From: Purshia tridentata
Lineage: Eukaryota > Streptophyta > Magnoliopsida > Rosales > Rosaceae
Direction of reading: 5' to 3'
Length of the DNA stretch: 61,499 bases
Assembly (NCBI GenBank): GCA_003254885.1
Contig: QANT01001190.1
Span: forward strand, 1-61,499
Shown here: positions 45,326 through 58,639 of the stretch, in pieces
How the letters are laid out: each line of letters opens with the position of its first letter
Numbering within the stretch: position 1 is the stretch's first letter
Translations under genes and position numbers: made by a program
The notes under the pieces: generated by a model
What the model saw: the letters and a program-made list of their open reading frames with translations, nothing else
Told to the model about the DNA's origin: nothing
Database searches by the model: none

Positions 45326-47012
45326 AAAAGTATTTTATTTTCTTGCAAAGTTGATTTAGGACTATGTTTTAGTAGAGTGGGAATAGAAATGATTTTAGAT
45401 CTTCAGCAAAACAAAGTCACCATGGAATGAAAAGAGATGGAGTTTCTTAGGAAACCATTACTTGGTTGGTTCATGGTTGATTGCAATTAGTAGCTGTAAT
45501 TTATGACTCATGATGTTGATGTTGGCATGTTGCTTTGTTTCTTTTTGCCCTGTGCTGTATGGAAATTACAGTTATTGTCCCAAACGTCAGATAAAGAAAG
45601 AGTTAGGCAAATTCTTCAGTTATGATTTAATCCTTGCCATGAAAATATCAAAATTGAAATCATGATGTCTAAGTAGTGGAAAAAAAACTTCCATACTATA
45701 AACCTTAAATGTCCCTCTTATTACATGACCTAACACGGAATGAGAGACAAACATAAAGAATGTATATACTCGTTATGTGAAAGTTTAATAGTGCTTAAAT
45801 CTGTGTGATTAATATGTTCATCTGAGGTGCTTCATGGAATATATGCCTTGTGGGAAGAATCTTTTTAAGAAGAAATACTGCCCATCAAAATTTTATGGTG
45901 CTACCATAAATTTTTTTTGAAAGCATTGACCATGCTCTGTGGGAGTGAAAGAGGTCAGGTTTGAATGACATCAGTCCATCCTATGTAATGTAGTGAGTTG
46001 ATGGCAGGTAGACAGTTTTGTAGCTTTATCCCCTAATATTACAGAGTTGCTGGCTGTGTTGGATTGAGTAGGAAAAAAGGGGTTCAGGTCTTATTATACT
46101 GGAATCAGATGCTCAAATAGAAAAAATAAGTGATTGGCAGGGTAACATCTAGAGGTGCTGAAAGAGTTGGTTGCACAAATTTCATCCAGCTTATATTACC
46201 CAAAAAAAAAACAAGGATTCTCCCTATTACCGGTTTGAGACTTTTGAATTTTTTCAAATCTCAATCTAATCTATTGTTAATTGGATTGTAGATTTGAAAC
46301 TAATTCAATCAGACTGAAGAATAGAATCCAATTTAATCCAATATTTGGTATTTTTACAAAAAAAAAATCCAATCACAAAATTTACCAGGTTTAGGTGTAA
46401 CATGAAAATTGCAAAAGTAAAAGAACTATTTATTAACTAGTCTGGTGATACTCCTCTCTATCTCGCAAAAGTAAAACAAAAAAGAATGTTTGGGGCCATG
46501 TATAATTTTGCCAAAGACTTGGTCAAATTACATTTTTGGTCCTTATACTTCAAAATTTTTTTTACTTTGGTGCTATAATTTTATATTTTTGCGATTTTGG
46601 TCTAATACTTTATATATGATAGCAATAAAGTTATACTAAAAATATCATTTAGCTCAAAGACTTTGGATTAAAGTTATACTAAAAATACGGACGTAGTGGA
46701 ATCTGATTGGGGTCTTCGGGTATAAGACTGTGGTCCCTTTCACATACGATAATATACTCCCCGTCCTCACATCACATGTGCTTACTAAAGTTCTCTCTTT
46801 TTTGGTACTAAAAAGTTCTCTCCTTTTAACGAACGCCTTTCCTTCCCTTCCGTCCCGGAATTTTGCTAACCCGTCTGCAACCCTAAGCGCTTCAAAACCA
46901 GATTTTTCAATTATCATTCGAATACTAAATTTGCGATTTTTGTGTAAATAAATATTGCAATATTTTCTTTTGGAGGTGAATGTAAAAACCCAAAATAAAA
47001 AAAAGTAAAAAA
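45326..47012. other. intergenic between GNA1 and the syntaxin-like gene
   Basis: No gene supported. The block at about 46500-46680 (GTCAAATTACATTTTTGGTCC...) resembles the ends of common plant MITE or dispersed repeats, but no matching second end was found. Confidence 0.45.
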
Positions 47013-49922
47013 ATGACTTCGAGTTTGCAACAATGGGAATCAGACCCTCTGTTTTCAGCAGCCGAAGTCGTCCAAGACTCCGCTGACAGGTAAATTCCTC
47101 TTCCTCTTATTGTTATTATTATTATTTCTCCAATTTAGTTTAGTTTGGGAGTGTTTTCTTGATTTTGGAAAGCAAAAGAATTTCCCTTGATTTCAGCTTA
47201 ACAAGAAAATAAGCTGAAACGAGCTAAAAATAAACGGATCACTTTTTGAAATGGTAATCATAGGAACTTGGCTTATGAGTTTTGCAAAAATGTTGGTAAG
47301 TGAATATTTTTATTCTGGAAGTTATTATGATGTGTCTTTGTCTTTCCCAAATGGGCTGCATTTTTTTTTTTTGGTTTAATAGTATGTTTTGTTGAAATGG
47401 AGGGACTTAAAAGATTGATAATAAGTAAACCAAATGAGTTAAGAAATGAGTTAAGACTTTCTACAAATTAACTATTGTATATGCATAAGGAACTTTTCCC
47501 TTTTGACACTATATGTTAAATTTTCAACATTTAATAATTGAAATAAGATGTTGACTTATGTATCTTCTTTTGTTTCATTGGTTCATTTGAGTTATTCAAC
47601 TTATTCTATCAGGTTTGCCGTCTTTTCATTATATGGAATTACTTACGAATTGTGCATTCCCTGAAAACGAAGGCTCTTTTGTTTTTTGTTTGAATATTAG
47701 GATGGAATCGACTTTCCGCTTTCTGCTGCATGAGCTCAGTCTTGTTGAAGGTGACAGTCCAGACCCAAAGTTACTTGTGTCGATAGACCATCATAAACGC
47801 GATCTTGCAACGACACTTGAAACAGCAAAGTGGCAGGTTGTAATTTATTCCAGCGTCAACTTTTTTTTCTCTGCATTTTTCTATTTTTTATTTTCTGTTT
47901 AGTTAGGTTTTAGTGACTCTTCTGCCAGTTGGAAGATTTTGAAAGAGCAGTCAGCTTTTCAGCTATGACAGGCAAGTCCCAAATGAGGGAGGATGTAATT
48001 TCAAGGCATAAGCAGTTTATCAGAGCCATTAGAGAGCAAATAGTTTACGTGGAGCAGAGCTTGGAGGGCACATCAATAGGAGAACCCATGAGAAATACGG
48101 AGTGGGTCAACTTGAATGAGCAAGATAGAGATGGTTTGGCATTGTTTCTTTCTGGGGAAAATGCCACAGAGCATTCTGATTGTCATGATGCGGAGGACAG
48201 TAGTATCTTGAGAAGATTTCTTGATCCAACCACGCCATCTGGTGCTAAAGAGAGTAATTCTGGGATTTTTGAGCACAAAAGCAGAGAAATTGAGAACTTG
48301 AATGTGAATGGGGTAGTGCATGTGGACCATAGTATTGACTCTAGGAAGGAGAACAACTTGTGGAGAGTTGGTTCTTACTATACAAGGTTGGGTTCTGAAT
48401 TAACAGATTCTTTTCCGGAGACCTCGTGTAACAGATATGGTCAAGATGGGAGTCGGGATCTGGAGGCTAATGAAGCCAAACCTGAAAGCATCTTCTGTGA
48501 GAACAAGTTGAGAGGGTTATGCAGCAGAATAAATGTCTTTAGGTTCTTGAATAATGCATGTACTGTTTATGGGAGCAGGGTCACTAGGAATTATACAAAG
48601 AGATTCAAAGATGGAGAAGAACAAAGTCATTCCCCATCATGTGCTGATGGTTCTCATGTTGCACAGGTAATTCACCATAGTTGATGGCAAATGTTTATAA
48701 TGGCCTTGTAGCAAATAACTAATATTAGTCCACCATAGTTGAAGCTGGGAAAGTGGCATTCTAGAATTTTGGTCCCGATATTGAAAGAGAATTAACTGTG
48801 TTCTTTTATAAAAATTTTGATGATGAAATGTGTGGCTTTAGGGTCTGTTTGGCCACATCTTCAGGGGAGGCACTAACAAGGAAAACCTCCCATGTATGAC
48901 ACTTATTTGCAATAACAAATACTTGAAAACTGTGCTGGAAAGCAAATTTTTTTACCTGCCCCACCACCAAAAAGGAAAAGCACTGCACTTACTAATTAGT
49001 TTTTGATATACACTTAATATGCTTTTTATTTTTATTTTTATTTTCTTGAACTTATCAAAAAGTGTCTTGGCACTCGTCATTGAATTGATTTTACTTGTAT
49101 ACAACTCTTAATTACTCTCAATTCTGTGATTCAAGCATCAAGTTTTCTTTTGGCTAATTAAGAAGACTATTGAGGTGTCCATTGTCATCAAGTACTTCAT
49201 GTTCATATTCTTCTTTTGTAAATTGACTGTGACTTGAGAACAAAAATAAGAAATACTTTTAAGTTCTTTATTTTCTTCGGTGTTCCAAATAGGAGAATAT
49301 CATGTGATTATTTCTGATTCAGTCTAATATCATGAATCACTTAATAATGGAAAACTTGGTGTGGCATTTAAGCTTCAGCCAGATGCTTATGGGTTTGCTT
49401 GTCATTGACAGGGTCAGCATCAGGGAACACGGTTAGTTCCTGGGTTTAGAAATTTCAAAGAATTATGTCTTCGGGCTCAGACAAAAATTATATACTTGCA
49501 GACCTGGCTTGGTGTATGTAGGGCAAGATATCAAATATCACCTTATCACATCCATGTACATCGGCATTCTGTTCAATTGGTTTTGATAATAGTATTTACT
49601 CTCATTATTTTAGGTGAGGACATATTCCTTATTATTTTCTGTAGTATGTGTCATTCTAATTAGATGATTTACCATGTTTTATTATTGAAATAAAACTAAT
49701 GGATTTCATCAGAAGTAAATAAGGAAAACAATTGGACTGTTAGACAAAAGAGAAAAATAGAACTAATTGACTATCGTGCAATCTCTTGAATGATAACTGA
49801 GGTATCTGTTATGCTAGGATCACATATTTGCTAGCATTATGTAGTATCTATGCTGTTAATTTAATTTAATTTGTTAAAATTATTCTCTTCATGCAGGTAT
49901 ACTGCTGGCCCAACTTGCTTAA
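47013..49922 (+). CDS. syntaxin-6 N-terminal-domain membrane protein (At2g18860/At4g30240-like)
   Basis: Five exons join in frame: 47013-47089, 47701-47836, 47929-48666, 49412-49613 and 49897-49922, giving 392 residues. Residues about 5-105 form a syntaxin-6-type three-helix N-terminal domain (DPLFSAAEVVQDSADRMEST, then LETAKWQLEDFERAVS). A long polar linker (about 125-310) follows. A C-terminal tail anchor (about 369-392, from HSVQLVLIIVF) is split by the last intron, leaving only eight codons in exon 5. I see no clear SNARE heptad domain, matching the Arabidopsis relatives I recall. It probably acts at the TGN/endosomal membranes; the function is not established. Confidence 0.85.
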
Positions 49923-50888
49923 AAGCATTCATTTTTCGGGTGCATTCTACAATGTCTATATGCAAGGGTTCTCACACGAGTTTTAATCGTGGGAATGATT
50001 GCTTTTTCATCATTTGACCCTCGTATCTCGATTGTATGCAAACACCTGTATTCGTTCTTGGGGGATTTGTGCAATCATGTTCATCTTTTCATCTTTTGAG
50101 TGTGAATATCTATATTTTATGATTTATCTGTCATGTAATTGTCAATTTCTGCTAATTGGTATGAGTGTTATGTGAAGAATACATTGGCCCTTGGAGCCAC
50201 TGTCAGTAATGGTTTGCTTCTAGCAGTGTGTAAATTGTTCTTTTCACTCTGAATGGCTATTACTGGTGGTTTTACACAGACCAGTACAGAATTCCAAGCC
50301 CCCGTCTAGCACTGCATGTGTCGGATCCCATGGTTTTTGAATCAAGCATGAGTAAGCTTCATGCTACTCCTCATTTGGTCAAAGATCCAATGGTTTTACT
50401 CAGTATTGAAATTTTTTGTTGTTGGACCCTTGGATGAATGTTTTTGATGGACATGAATGTACATTGATAGTGATTAGAAAGAGGGCTTGAACGTAGCATT
50501 ACAACATGTATTATCATGGAAAGGACAAGAATGAATGTGGATTATGGACGTGTGTGTAAGTGATTGCATGTATCTATAGTTTGCTTAAATTTTGTACTCG
50601 ATATGAAAGTAAATCGTGAGGGGTTTTTCATTACCCAATACAAACAATTGGGGTAGATGGAGATTTCTGAATGAATATGACGATATGTTCAACAAATTAT
50701 TACTCATGCAATTACAGCAGTGCCATGCATGAAGATGAAAAACGAACGCCTTTCATCCCCGTACGAAACCTTTGTTCCTTTCTTGGAAAAGTAAACACAT
50801 CTTTATCCTAGAAAGTTCGTCGATTTAATTTTCAGTTACTCACCAACTATGAGCATGGTGCATTAGTATTATTATCTATTATCTATTA

Positions 50889-51257
50889 GGGGTGTATTCA
50901 ATTAGAAAAATTATTGTATGTGATCGTAACATTATTTGGTATTATCAGTCCACTTAGATTATAATACATATAATTTAAGGGTATTTTTAGAATTTAAGGT
51001 TTTAAAAATTAATAATTATACAAGTGTTACAATTAAGTGGATTGTCACACATAAGTTCTCATTCAATTGAGATTTTAAAGTCTTTTGCAAATTTCATGAA
51101 TTATAATGAGTTTTTGAATACAAATCTATAGAATCTTTTGAATTGAATACATAAAAATTTTTATAAAATTTTTAAAATTCTAAATTGAATACACTTAAAT
51201 TTCTATTGACTTTCACATTTCTTTAAAATCCATTTAAATTCCAATTAAATACACCTC
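50889..51257. mobile_element. MITE-like element, 369 bp
   Basis: The ends GGGGTGTATTCAATTAG (50889-50905) and CCAATTAAATACACCTC (51241-51257) are inverted repeats with three mismatches. The interior is rich in TTTTAAAATT-type words, partly self-complementary, and has GAATTGAATACAT and AATTGAATACACTT subrepeats at about 51137 and 51184. No coding capacity. A flanking duplication could not be identified, so the superfamily is open. Confidence 0.7.
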
Positions 51258-51758
51258 TCTAAGTCCAAAATAAAAGCATGCAATTATAATTCGGAAAACA
51301 ATAATGCTATTCTTACCATATGTTTTATACCATCTTATGTGTTATTATTGTACTGGATAAAGTATTTCCTTATTTTTAAAGTTTTTATTTTTTAGTGTCG
51401 AATGTATTAATGCCATGTAAATTGCCACGTAAAACTATGGTATGAAAATGTAATAAGTATAGTATTGTTGTTTTGAAAAAACCCAAAAGAAAAAGGAATA
51501 ATGGAGAAAAATTCTAAATTTTACTATTGGATACAAAGAATACTTGGACTCCAAGATACTAAAGAGTGCGAAGTTTCTTTTCATAAATGATAAATGGACT
51601 GACCTTTTTTTGAGTAAAATAAATAAATGGATTCTTATCCAACACCCCTTCAATAATATCTGACGTCGCTGACGAGGGTAGGGACGTAATTTCACCAGCA
51701 TCATCCTCCTAGTCCAAGGACCTTCTACTTCAGAGAAAGGAAAAAAAAAAAAAAAAAA

Positions 51759-51759
51759 N
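51759..51759. other. single ambiguous base in poly-A tract
   Basis: One N lies inside an A-run at 51741-51762, in the presumed promoter or leader of the gene starting at 51871. Confidence 0.95.
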
Positions 51760-51870
51760 AAATCCGAAGCTCCAAAATTCTGAGCCACTCGCCAAGAGCA
51801 ACTGCTTTCATGGCCAGGGCTTAGAGAAAAACCACACGAAAAATTGCAAGTTTTGAACAAAAATCAATCA

Positions 51871-54800
51871 ATGGCGTCCATAGCTACCTGCTTCACTCTT
51901 CCACCGAAGCCTCGTCTGCTTTTCAGACCCTCACTTTTCCTCAGACCACCCAACAAAACCGTCCATCTTATCCAAACGCCCGTTTTCACGGGATTTGCCT
52001 CGAAGGTTCGAGAATATAGGGTTTCGGTGCAGGTTGCGAGAGCGAGCCTCAACGCTGCCACCACTGCGATTAGGCCTGGCGGTGCTGTCGAGAGCGATAA
52101 GTTGCCTTCCGATGTGAGAAAGCGAGCCATGGAAGCTGTGGACGCGTCTGGAGGACGAGTGACGATTGGTGACGTGGCCAGCAGGGCTGGACTCAAGCTC
52201 AATGAGGCTCAGAACGCTTTGCAAGCTCTCGCAGCTGACACCGAAGGCTTCTTGGAGGTACTTATTTTAAAAAATTATATATATACACAGATTGTCATAT
52301 ATGTTGAAGAAAATGAATGGGATTTGTAGTTTAGTCAATGTACAGATTGTGTTAGTGGGTGAGTGCAATTGTTGTTTTCAAGATGGTCTCAACAGGTCTC
52401 GGACGAAGGCGATGTACTCTATGTTTTCCCCAAAGATTATAGGACAAAGCTCGTCACCAAGTCGTTTCGAATGAGAATCGAGCCTCTGCTTGGGAAGGCA
52501 AAGGTAGTAAATCTGGGAATTTGCTAATGCTTGCAATTGCATGGTATCGTAACTTAAGTTTACCAGTTGGAAGTTGGAACAAATATGATGATGTTGATGA
52601 TACTTTTTTTACAGGCCGGGGCCGAGTATATAGCAAGGGTTTCATTTGGAACTGCCCTGATTGCTTCCATTGTTCTTGTTTATACTGCCATTGTCGTTGC
52701 TCTTTCTTCTGGTAGTAGAAGGTAAGTTTTTAGATACTTGTTATTTTTGTTGTTCAATGCCTTTGTATTGTTGTCAGGACGGTTGACAATAGTGTTTTGT
52801 TTTGGTTACAGTGAGGAGAACAATCGCGAAAGGCGTGGAAGATCATATGATTCGGGGTTCAATTTCTACTTGAGACCTGCTGATCTCTTTTGGTAATACC
52901 TTCTCTACTTGTTTTAGTTTGGGGGTAGACTTTTTCCTAACACTATCGTTATTATTTATTTCACTAAGGTATTGGGATCCGTATTACTATCGGAGGCGAC
53001 AAGTGCAAGTGCAAACAGATGATAACAATAACAAGATGATATTTGTTGAATCTGTATGTGGTGGGCCGAATCATTATTTATTTTTATTGGTTCATTCTGA
53101 ATTTTGTTTGAAAAGGAAGTATTGACTTTATGAATGTTTTCTTTCAGATTTTCTCATTTGTATTTGGCGATGGTGATCCAAATCAAGGAATCGAAGAAGA
53201 GAGATGGAAGTTGGTAATAATCGAGCACTGAGTTCAGTGGTTCGTTGCTTTCAACAATTATTTTCAGTTCATTGGTTGTATTCATAGGCTTTTTATGCAG
53301 TTAGATTTTTTTAATAGTTAGTGTTTATACTAGTATTTAGGGCAATATATAAACTCTCCTTCACTCCTCTCAAGCTATATGTAGATACCACATTCTAATT
53401 TGCATTTATGGAATAGACACAATAAGCTTCTCAACAAGACCTTTAGACTGGAACTTGAAAAAAATTATGATAATTTATCATAAATGCTTATGCCATTCCC
53501 TCTTGTGACACTTACAAAAGGAGTTTATATCTGTTACATTTGATCATCCTTGCTACTATAACTATTTGGAACAATACTTAAAACTGTATTCTTACTCTTT
53601 GTATATATAGAATTCAGAACAGGGAAGAACACAAGGAAATCTGATTGAACTTAAAATAATGGACCGACTCATATATGACGTGAATTGCAAAAAAAAGTTT
53701 GGTTTCTTTAAAAAAAAAAAAAGTGGAACTGTGGAAGTTGTAGTAATGTTCATTTGGTGTTTGATAGATAGCTTTGTTACATCTTGTCAAAACACACTGG
53801 CCACGTTCATGGTAACTTATTATGATTATTTTAAACTTTTGTTGGTTTCCCAAGCTATATATAAACTATTTGATTTGATATTAAAAAACGTAAGATTTTC
53901 GACAAATATTGAAGGTAGTTTGGGCTCATTTATCAGAAACTGTGGTCCACCTATGGTAAAGTCTTCTAACTTTTTTATGGGAAAAATTTGTTTTTTGTGT
54001 CCTTTTTTATCTTATTGTTAAAATTCGATTTTTGTTATCTCTGAATTGTTACTTTGTTTCTCATTAGAAATACTGATGAATCTGTAGGAAAATGTAATGA
54101 CACAATCCTTCCTTGAACTGTGTATGCAGATTGGGAAATACATAGCCTCTAATGGTGGTGTAGTTGCAGCCGAAGAGCTTGCTCCATATCTTGATATAGA
54201 AACTTCAGGGTCAACTCTGGTAAGTATAGTTTTGATGTACTGGAGTTGCCTTGAAATTACTGACTTTTGATATAATGAAGTTTTGCTCTTATAATTGGAT
54301 GCATTCATAGTAGTTCCAGCTGAGTTATAAAAGAATATTGGAAAGTTCATTATGCGTTGTCAATTCATGATACTCTATCTCTCAATACTCAATAGTTTAC
54401 TAACTTGATTTTAAGTTTCTTCTGTGGAAATCTAATAACATCCTCTATAAAAAAAGAAACAAAGAAAAGAAATCTAATAATATTCACATAATTCCTCATG
54501 AGAAATTCAAACTAGAATTGTTCTTCCACAAGGTGCTACTAAACTACATACCCAATAATTTTAGGCAGTTGTGATTTTCTCTTAATATTCTTAAAAAGAA
54601 TCCAAACATAAATAAAAGTTACGCGGATTATGTTTTGGTATTTTGGCTTCATATTGAGCATTTCAATCAGTTCAAACACTTCGTGGACTTGGAAATTTTC
54701 AGTTCTTTCTTTCTCTATGTCCAAATTGTTTCCCTCTTATTCCTTATTCTAATGCTTGCGTTTTTTACTTTCTATGTTAATATCAGAATGATGAAACATA

Positions 54801-57332
54801 CATCTTACCAGTTCTTTTACGGTATGAGGGTCAACCTATAATCGATGAAGAGGTATGTTTAACGTTTTTGGTTTAAAAGAAATGACTTCTATTTTATTTC
54901 TCCGTATGCCTATGGAAATAAAAATAGTTGGAAAAATCAGTTTCTGTTTCCTTTAGAGTGGTACATCCTTGCAAATTATGAAATCATTACTTTAATTAGT
55001 AGTATAATGCCATTATTCTTTTCCACCCATGTTTTTTGTAGGTTTACTTTTAAAGATATATGTATTCATTAACAGAAAAAAATTGCCTATTGTGCAGGGA
55101 AACATTCTCTACCAATTTCCATCTCTACAGCGCACAGCTTCTTCTCAGAGGAGTGGAAGGAAGGAATATGTGGGGAGAAGATGGGCTGATTTTGTTGGAG
55201 TTGTTGATAATTTTTTCAAGGAGAAGAAATGGGAATTCAGGTCCTTTATTGTATTTGTTCTGACAATCATGTTGTTGATTCATCTGGAAATTAAAATGAA
55301 ACAAGAAAGTTTTCTCCTTGCAGTAAAACTAGCATGTCTGAGAGAGCAATGGTCGTTGGACTTGGTGGACTTAATTTATTTGGGGTTATCATACTTGGAA
55401 CCATTTTAAGGTATGTTCAAGAGCTTTGTTATTGCTTAGTTGTTTTTACTCTATATTGTTCTGATGTCCCCCACTTCAATTTTTATATGAAGGGATACTA
55501 CAGTTGCACCAGTTGGTTTTATTAAGTTTGTTACTGGCATATTTCCGGTACTTCAGGTATGGTTTAACTTCCATTAAATAAAAGTTTTCTACCAAGGATT
55601 CAGTATGAATATTGTTTCATTAAATATCTCTGAGTTAATCAATATTATGATTGAGAATTTTGCTCATGAATTTTTAATTTTCTGCTGCTTATCATGAAAG
55701 CGCATTTTAGTTAAAAAGCCTGGATTTTGATAATAGTGGCAGAAATTTGCTTGACTGGCTATTATATAATGTTTTCCCTATCTACTTGGTTGGTGGGATT
55801 ATAGTTATGTTGTAAATTTGTTTTAAGTGTGAAGTATGGCCTCTCAGCTACTCTTGTTTATGTCAAGTTTTTGACATAGTTTTCTATGTATTGTCACTGA
55901 ACACTTGAAAATCTGATTTCTAGGGTAACCCATTATTTTCGGTAACCACCAAGTGGCTTCATTGATGTGCTGGTGATCAGAGGTTGAAAACATGGAATTC
56001 GTAGATGTGCTCTTTTACAATATAGAAATGAAATCTGTGATTTTCTAATTTTTGGTTAATCTTTAAATGCTGAAAAGTTTAAGCTTGCTCCTGTGATACA
56101 TGATCTTGTAGTTAATATTATAGGGTTCTGTTCAACTGATCTCTAAGCACTTGAAAACACTGAACTTCGTTCGTCAATGAATATTATGTACATGGGGTAT
56201 ATATTACTATATGCATGCAAATATATATATAACGTGTAGTGACAAAGATCTGATTAAGTCTTCAGGCCCTATTCAGTTTGATTTTATCCTTTCTAGCAAT
56301 TATTTTGCAGATTTATGCGGGTTCTTTCTTTGCAATTCCTTTGTTCCGGTGGTTACTCTTGCTTAAGACAAATGCTGAAATAGAAAAAAGAAATCTAGCT
56401 AGACAGCAGTCTGCTCGAGCGCTTGAATTGCCAGATATCTCACTAAGACGAAAGGTAACAGTATTAGTGCTTATCTGGAATTTAATCCCTTCACTGTTGA
56501 TTACTCATTGCTGTCTCAAACTTGACATGTGGGCTTCCTAGTTATTGCTTTTTTACTTATTTAAGTAGTATGCACCATCGTTTTTGTTTTAGGGTCCATT
56601 GGAAACAATGTACTGAATCTTCATATATATAAAGCATTCATTTATTGCCAGCTATATTGATGTTGTTTTTGACTTGCTTTAATGTTGTCATTGTGGAGTA
56701 TTTCTCAATACTTGATAGGACAAATTGTAGGCTGATGTGGTTTCTACTTTCTATTGCTGATCAAGCTCCCTCTCCCTTGTATGCTTGAGGAAGACAAAAC
56801 ATTATTGAGATATTGCTGCATCATGCAACACACGATCTTTCATTTAATTTATTTATTTTAACTTAAACCATTAAAACACACTAATCTGACAATTTTATAT
56901 TTATTACCTGTTGTGACTGAAACCGTTCCACAAAAAAAAAAAGTTTTCTTCACTTGACTGCTCTCATGAATTCGTCTTAGGGTATTCAGTATTCTGTGGC
57001 ACTATCCATAGGATCATATGGTAGCTGACGAGACATATGGCGTGTCATAAGTTATTACTTAGCCCATTAAAGTAATACTGTACTTGTTACAGAACTGAAT
57101 AAAGAACAAAGAATGGGGACTTCATTAACCCGCTTCTTCACTGATTAAAAAAAAGTTACTTATTTCCTTATTGTATGATGTTATTCAGCTCCTCAGTGCT
57201 CGTGACATGGCCCAAAGAACAGTCATAGGGCAGGATAGAATTGTTTATAGCACTGACAGGGATTTGGTTGAGCAAGACTATGAGGCTCAAGATTGGGATA
57301 CAAGATTTCGAGAGATAGAGAAGTCAGATTGA
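51871..57332 (+). CDS. plastid membrane protein of unknown function (At5g03900-like)
   Basis: Thirteen exons join in frame: 51871-52257, 52396-52503, 52615-52721, 52812-52892, 52969-53053, 53148-53213, 54130-54219, 54787-54852, 55098-55240, 55324-55410, 55493-55556, 56311-56454 and 57189-57332, giving 523 residues. A plastid transit peptide (about 1-60) precedes a helical winged-helix-like segment (82-128) ending in GDVLYVFP (134-141), and a membrane helix at about 172-196. A second similar module (about 273-330) ends in GNILYQFP (331-338). At least two more hydrophobic spans lie at about 383-446. From memory it matches Arabidopsis At5g03900, labelled a Fe-S biosynthesis family protein; no conserved Cys motif is visible to support that label. 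A 3' UTR intron is likely. Confidence 0.85.
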
Positions 57333-58639
57333 GAAGAGGCTACTGTTTCTTGGTAAGTTTATAGCTTGTGCATTTGTTGCCTTGGATCAACGATACTATG
57401 TTTGATTTAACTTATATTTATCAGTTGCATGACTGCTTCTGAGTTGTCTCCTTGATCAAGAATGCAGTAAGTTCTATTCTAGATTTCATTCTATTTGATT
57501 TTTAGCAATTCATTTTGCTGTTTTACTTGCAAGCATGTCCACATGTAGTAAAAGTTGAAAGTATTTGTCTAAAATTTAAGAATATAAGGATTGACAAATG
57601 AATCTCTTGTGGTGCTTTTTCACTTTACTGATTAGCCGATAATATACGTATTGTTTCAGGTACTAGAGCTACTAGTTTTCTTCTTCAAGAACATTAGAGT
57701 TTCACAACTTTTAGTACAAAATCTTTACACTGGAAGTCTTATTTGGCAAGCTGTTGATGCGCCCTTGGCGGTACCTGCATTTGTATGAAGGGTACATTCT
57801 GAAATTTTTATGGGGTGCAGCTGGGAATAATACCTTGTAATATAGATTTCAGTTGAACCTCACTATTTACAAATGAAATAATTTAAAGTATGACTATTTA
57901 CAAATTAAAGAATTTTAAAGCATCATTATTGTAGTGGATTCTTGTATTCTTGTATGATGAATGTATCTTATTGTACAAAGGGCTGGGTCGGTTTACCGAC
58001 GAATCTGGTCTGGCGGTTGTCCGAAGGAGTCAGTGTTGGTTCGCGATAGCGGTTTGGAACATAGTATACTGTCGCAAAACATTCAAGTCCTTTTAACTGT
58101 ATTGACATCTTAAAATTGTTCATAACCTTCTAAAAAAATCTTCATACAAATTAATAATTTAAACAAAAAAAGTAAAAAAAAAAAAAAAATTCTATCTTTC
58201 AGGTTAAAGTAAAATCTTTAATCAGACAAAAAAAAAAAAGTAAATTCTTTAAAAATGTTGATTTTATTAAATTCCACTTCTCGCGCATAAAAGTCAATTC
58301 TTTTGTTTGGGCACTTTCTTTGATTGCTACACTTTTGTATTACAAGTAACGATAAGATACTAAACCAGCGGTGGAACCCGAATTTTACAATTGAGGCAGC
58401 AGTTGCAGAGTACCTCTTCCGATATCACATCGCCTAACATCACAGTCATGAGTTATGGTCCTCCATAGTTTACACTACAGAAGCTCACTCAAATGGAAGT
58501 GAGAACACAACAAAGAATCACACACATAGCCATTCTCATTCCTCATTGTATAAGCTCCACAATATTAGAATTTAAACCAAAGAACCTGAAAATGTCCATG
58601 TATCATCCATTCATGACTTTAACTGAATGCTGAACCGAT
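57333..58639. other. 3' UTR with intron, and convergent intergenic
   Basis: A donor (TCTTG|GTAAGT) at 57352/57353 and an acceptor (TTTCAG|GTAC) at 57659/57660 suggest a 3' UTR intron 20 nt after the stop codon, close enough to avoid nonsense-mediated decay. The rest is 3' UTR and AT-rich spacer towards the minus-strand PPR gene. Confidence 0.5.

Larger units (their letters stand above)
49923..51870. other. intergenic between syntaxin-like gene and At5g03900-like gene
   Basis: 3' UTR and flank, one MITE-like element (50889-51257), then the promoter/leader of the next gene from about 51600. A single N interrupts a poly-A run at 51759. Confidence 0.5.

Noticed and set aside
51435..51860. 141-codon minus-strand frame
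   Set aside because: It crosses the poly-A tract with an N and the promoter of the next gene; no domain and a stretch of Phe from the homopolymer.
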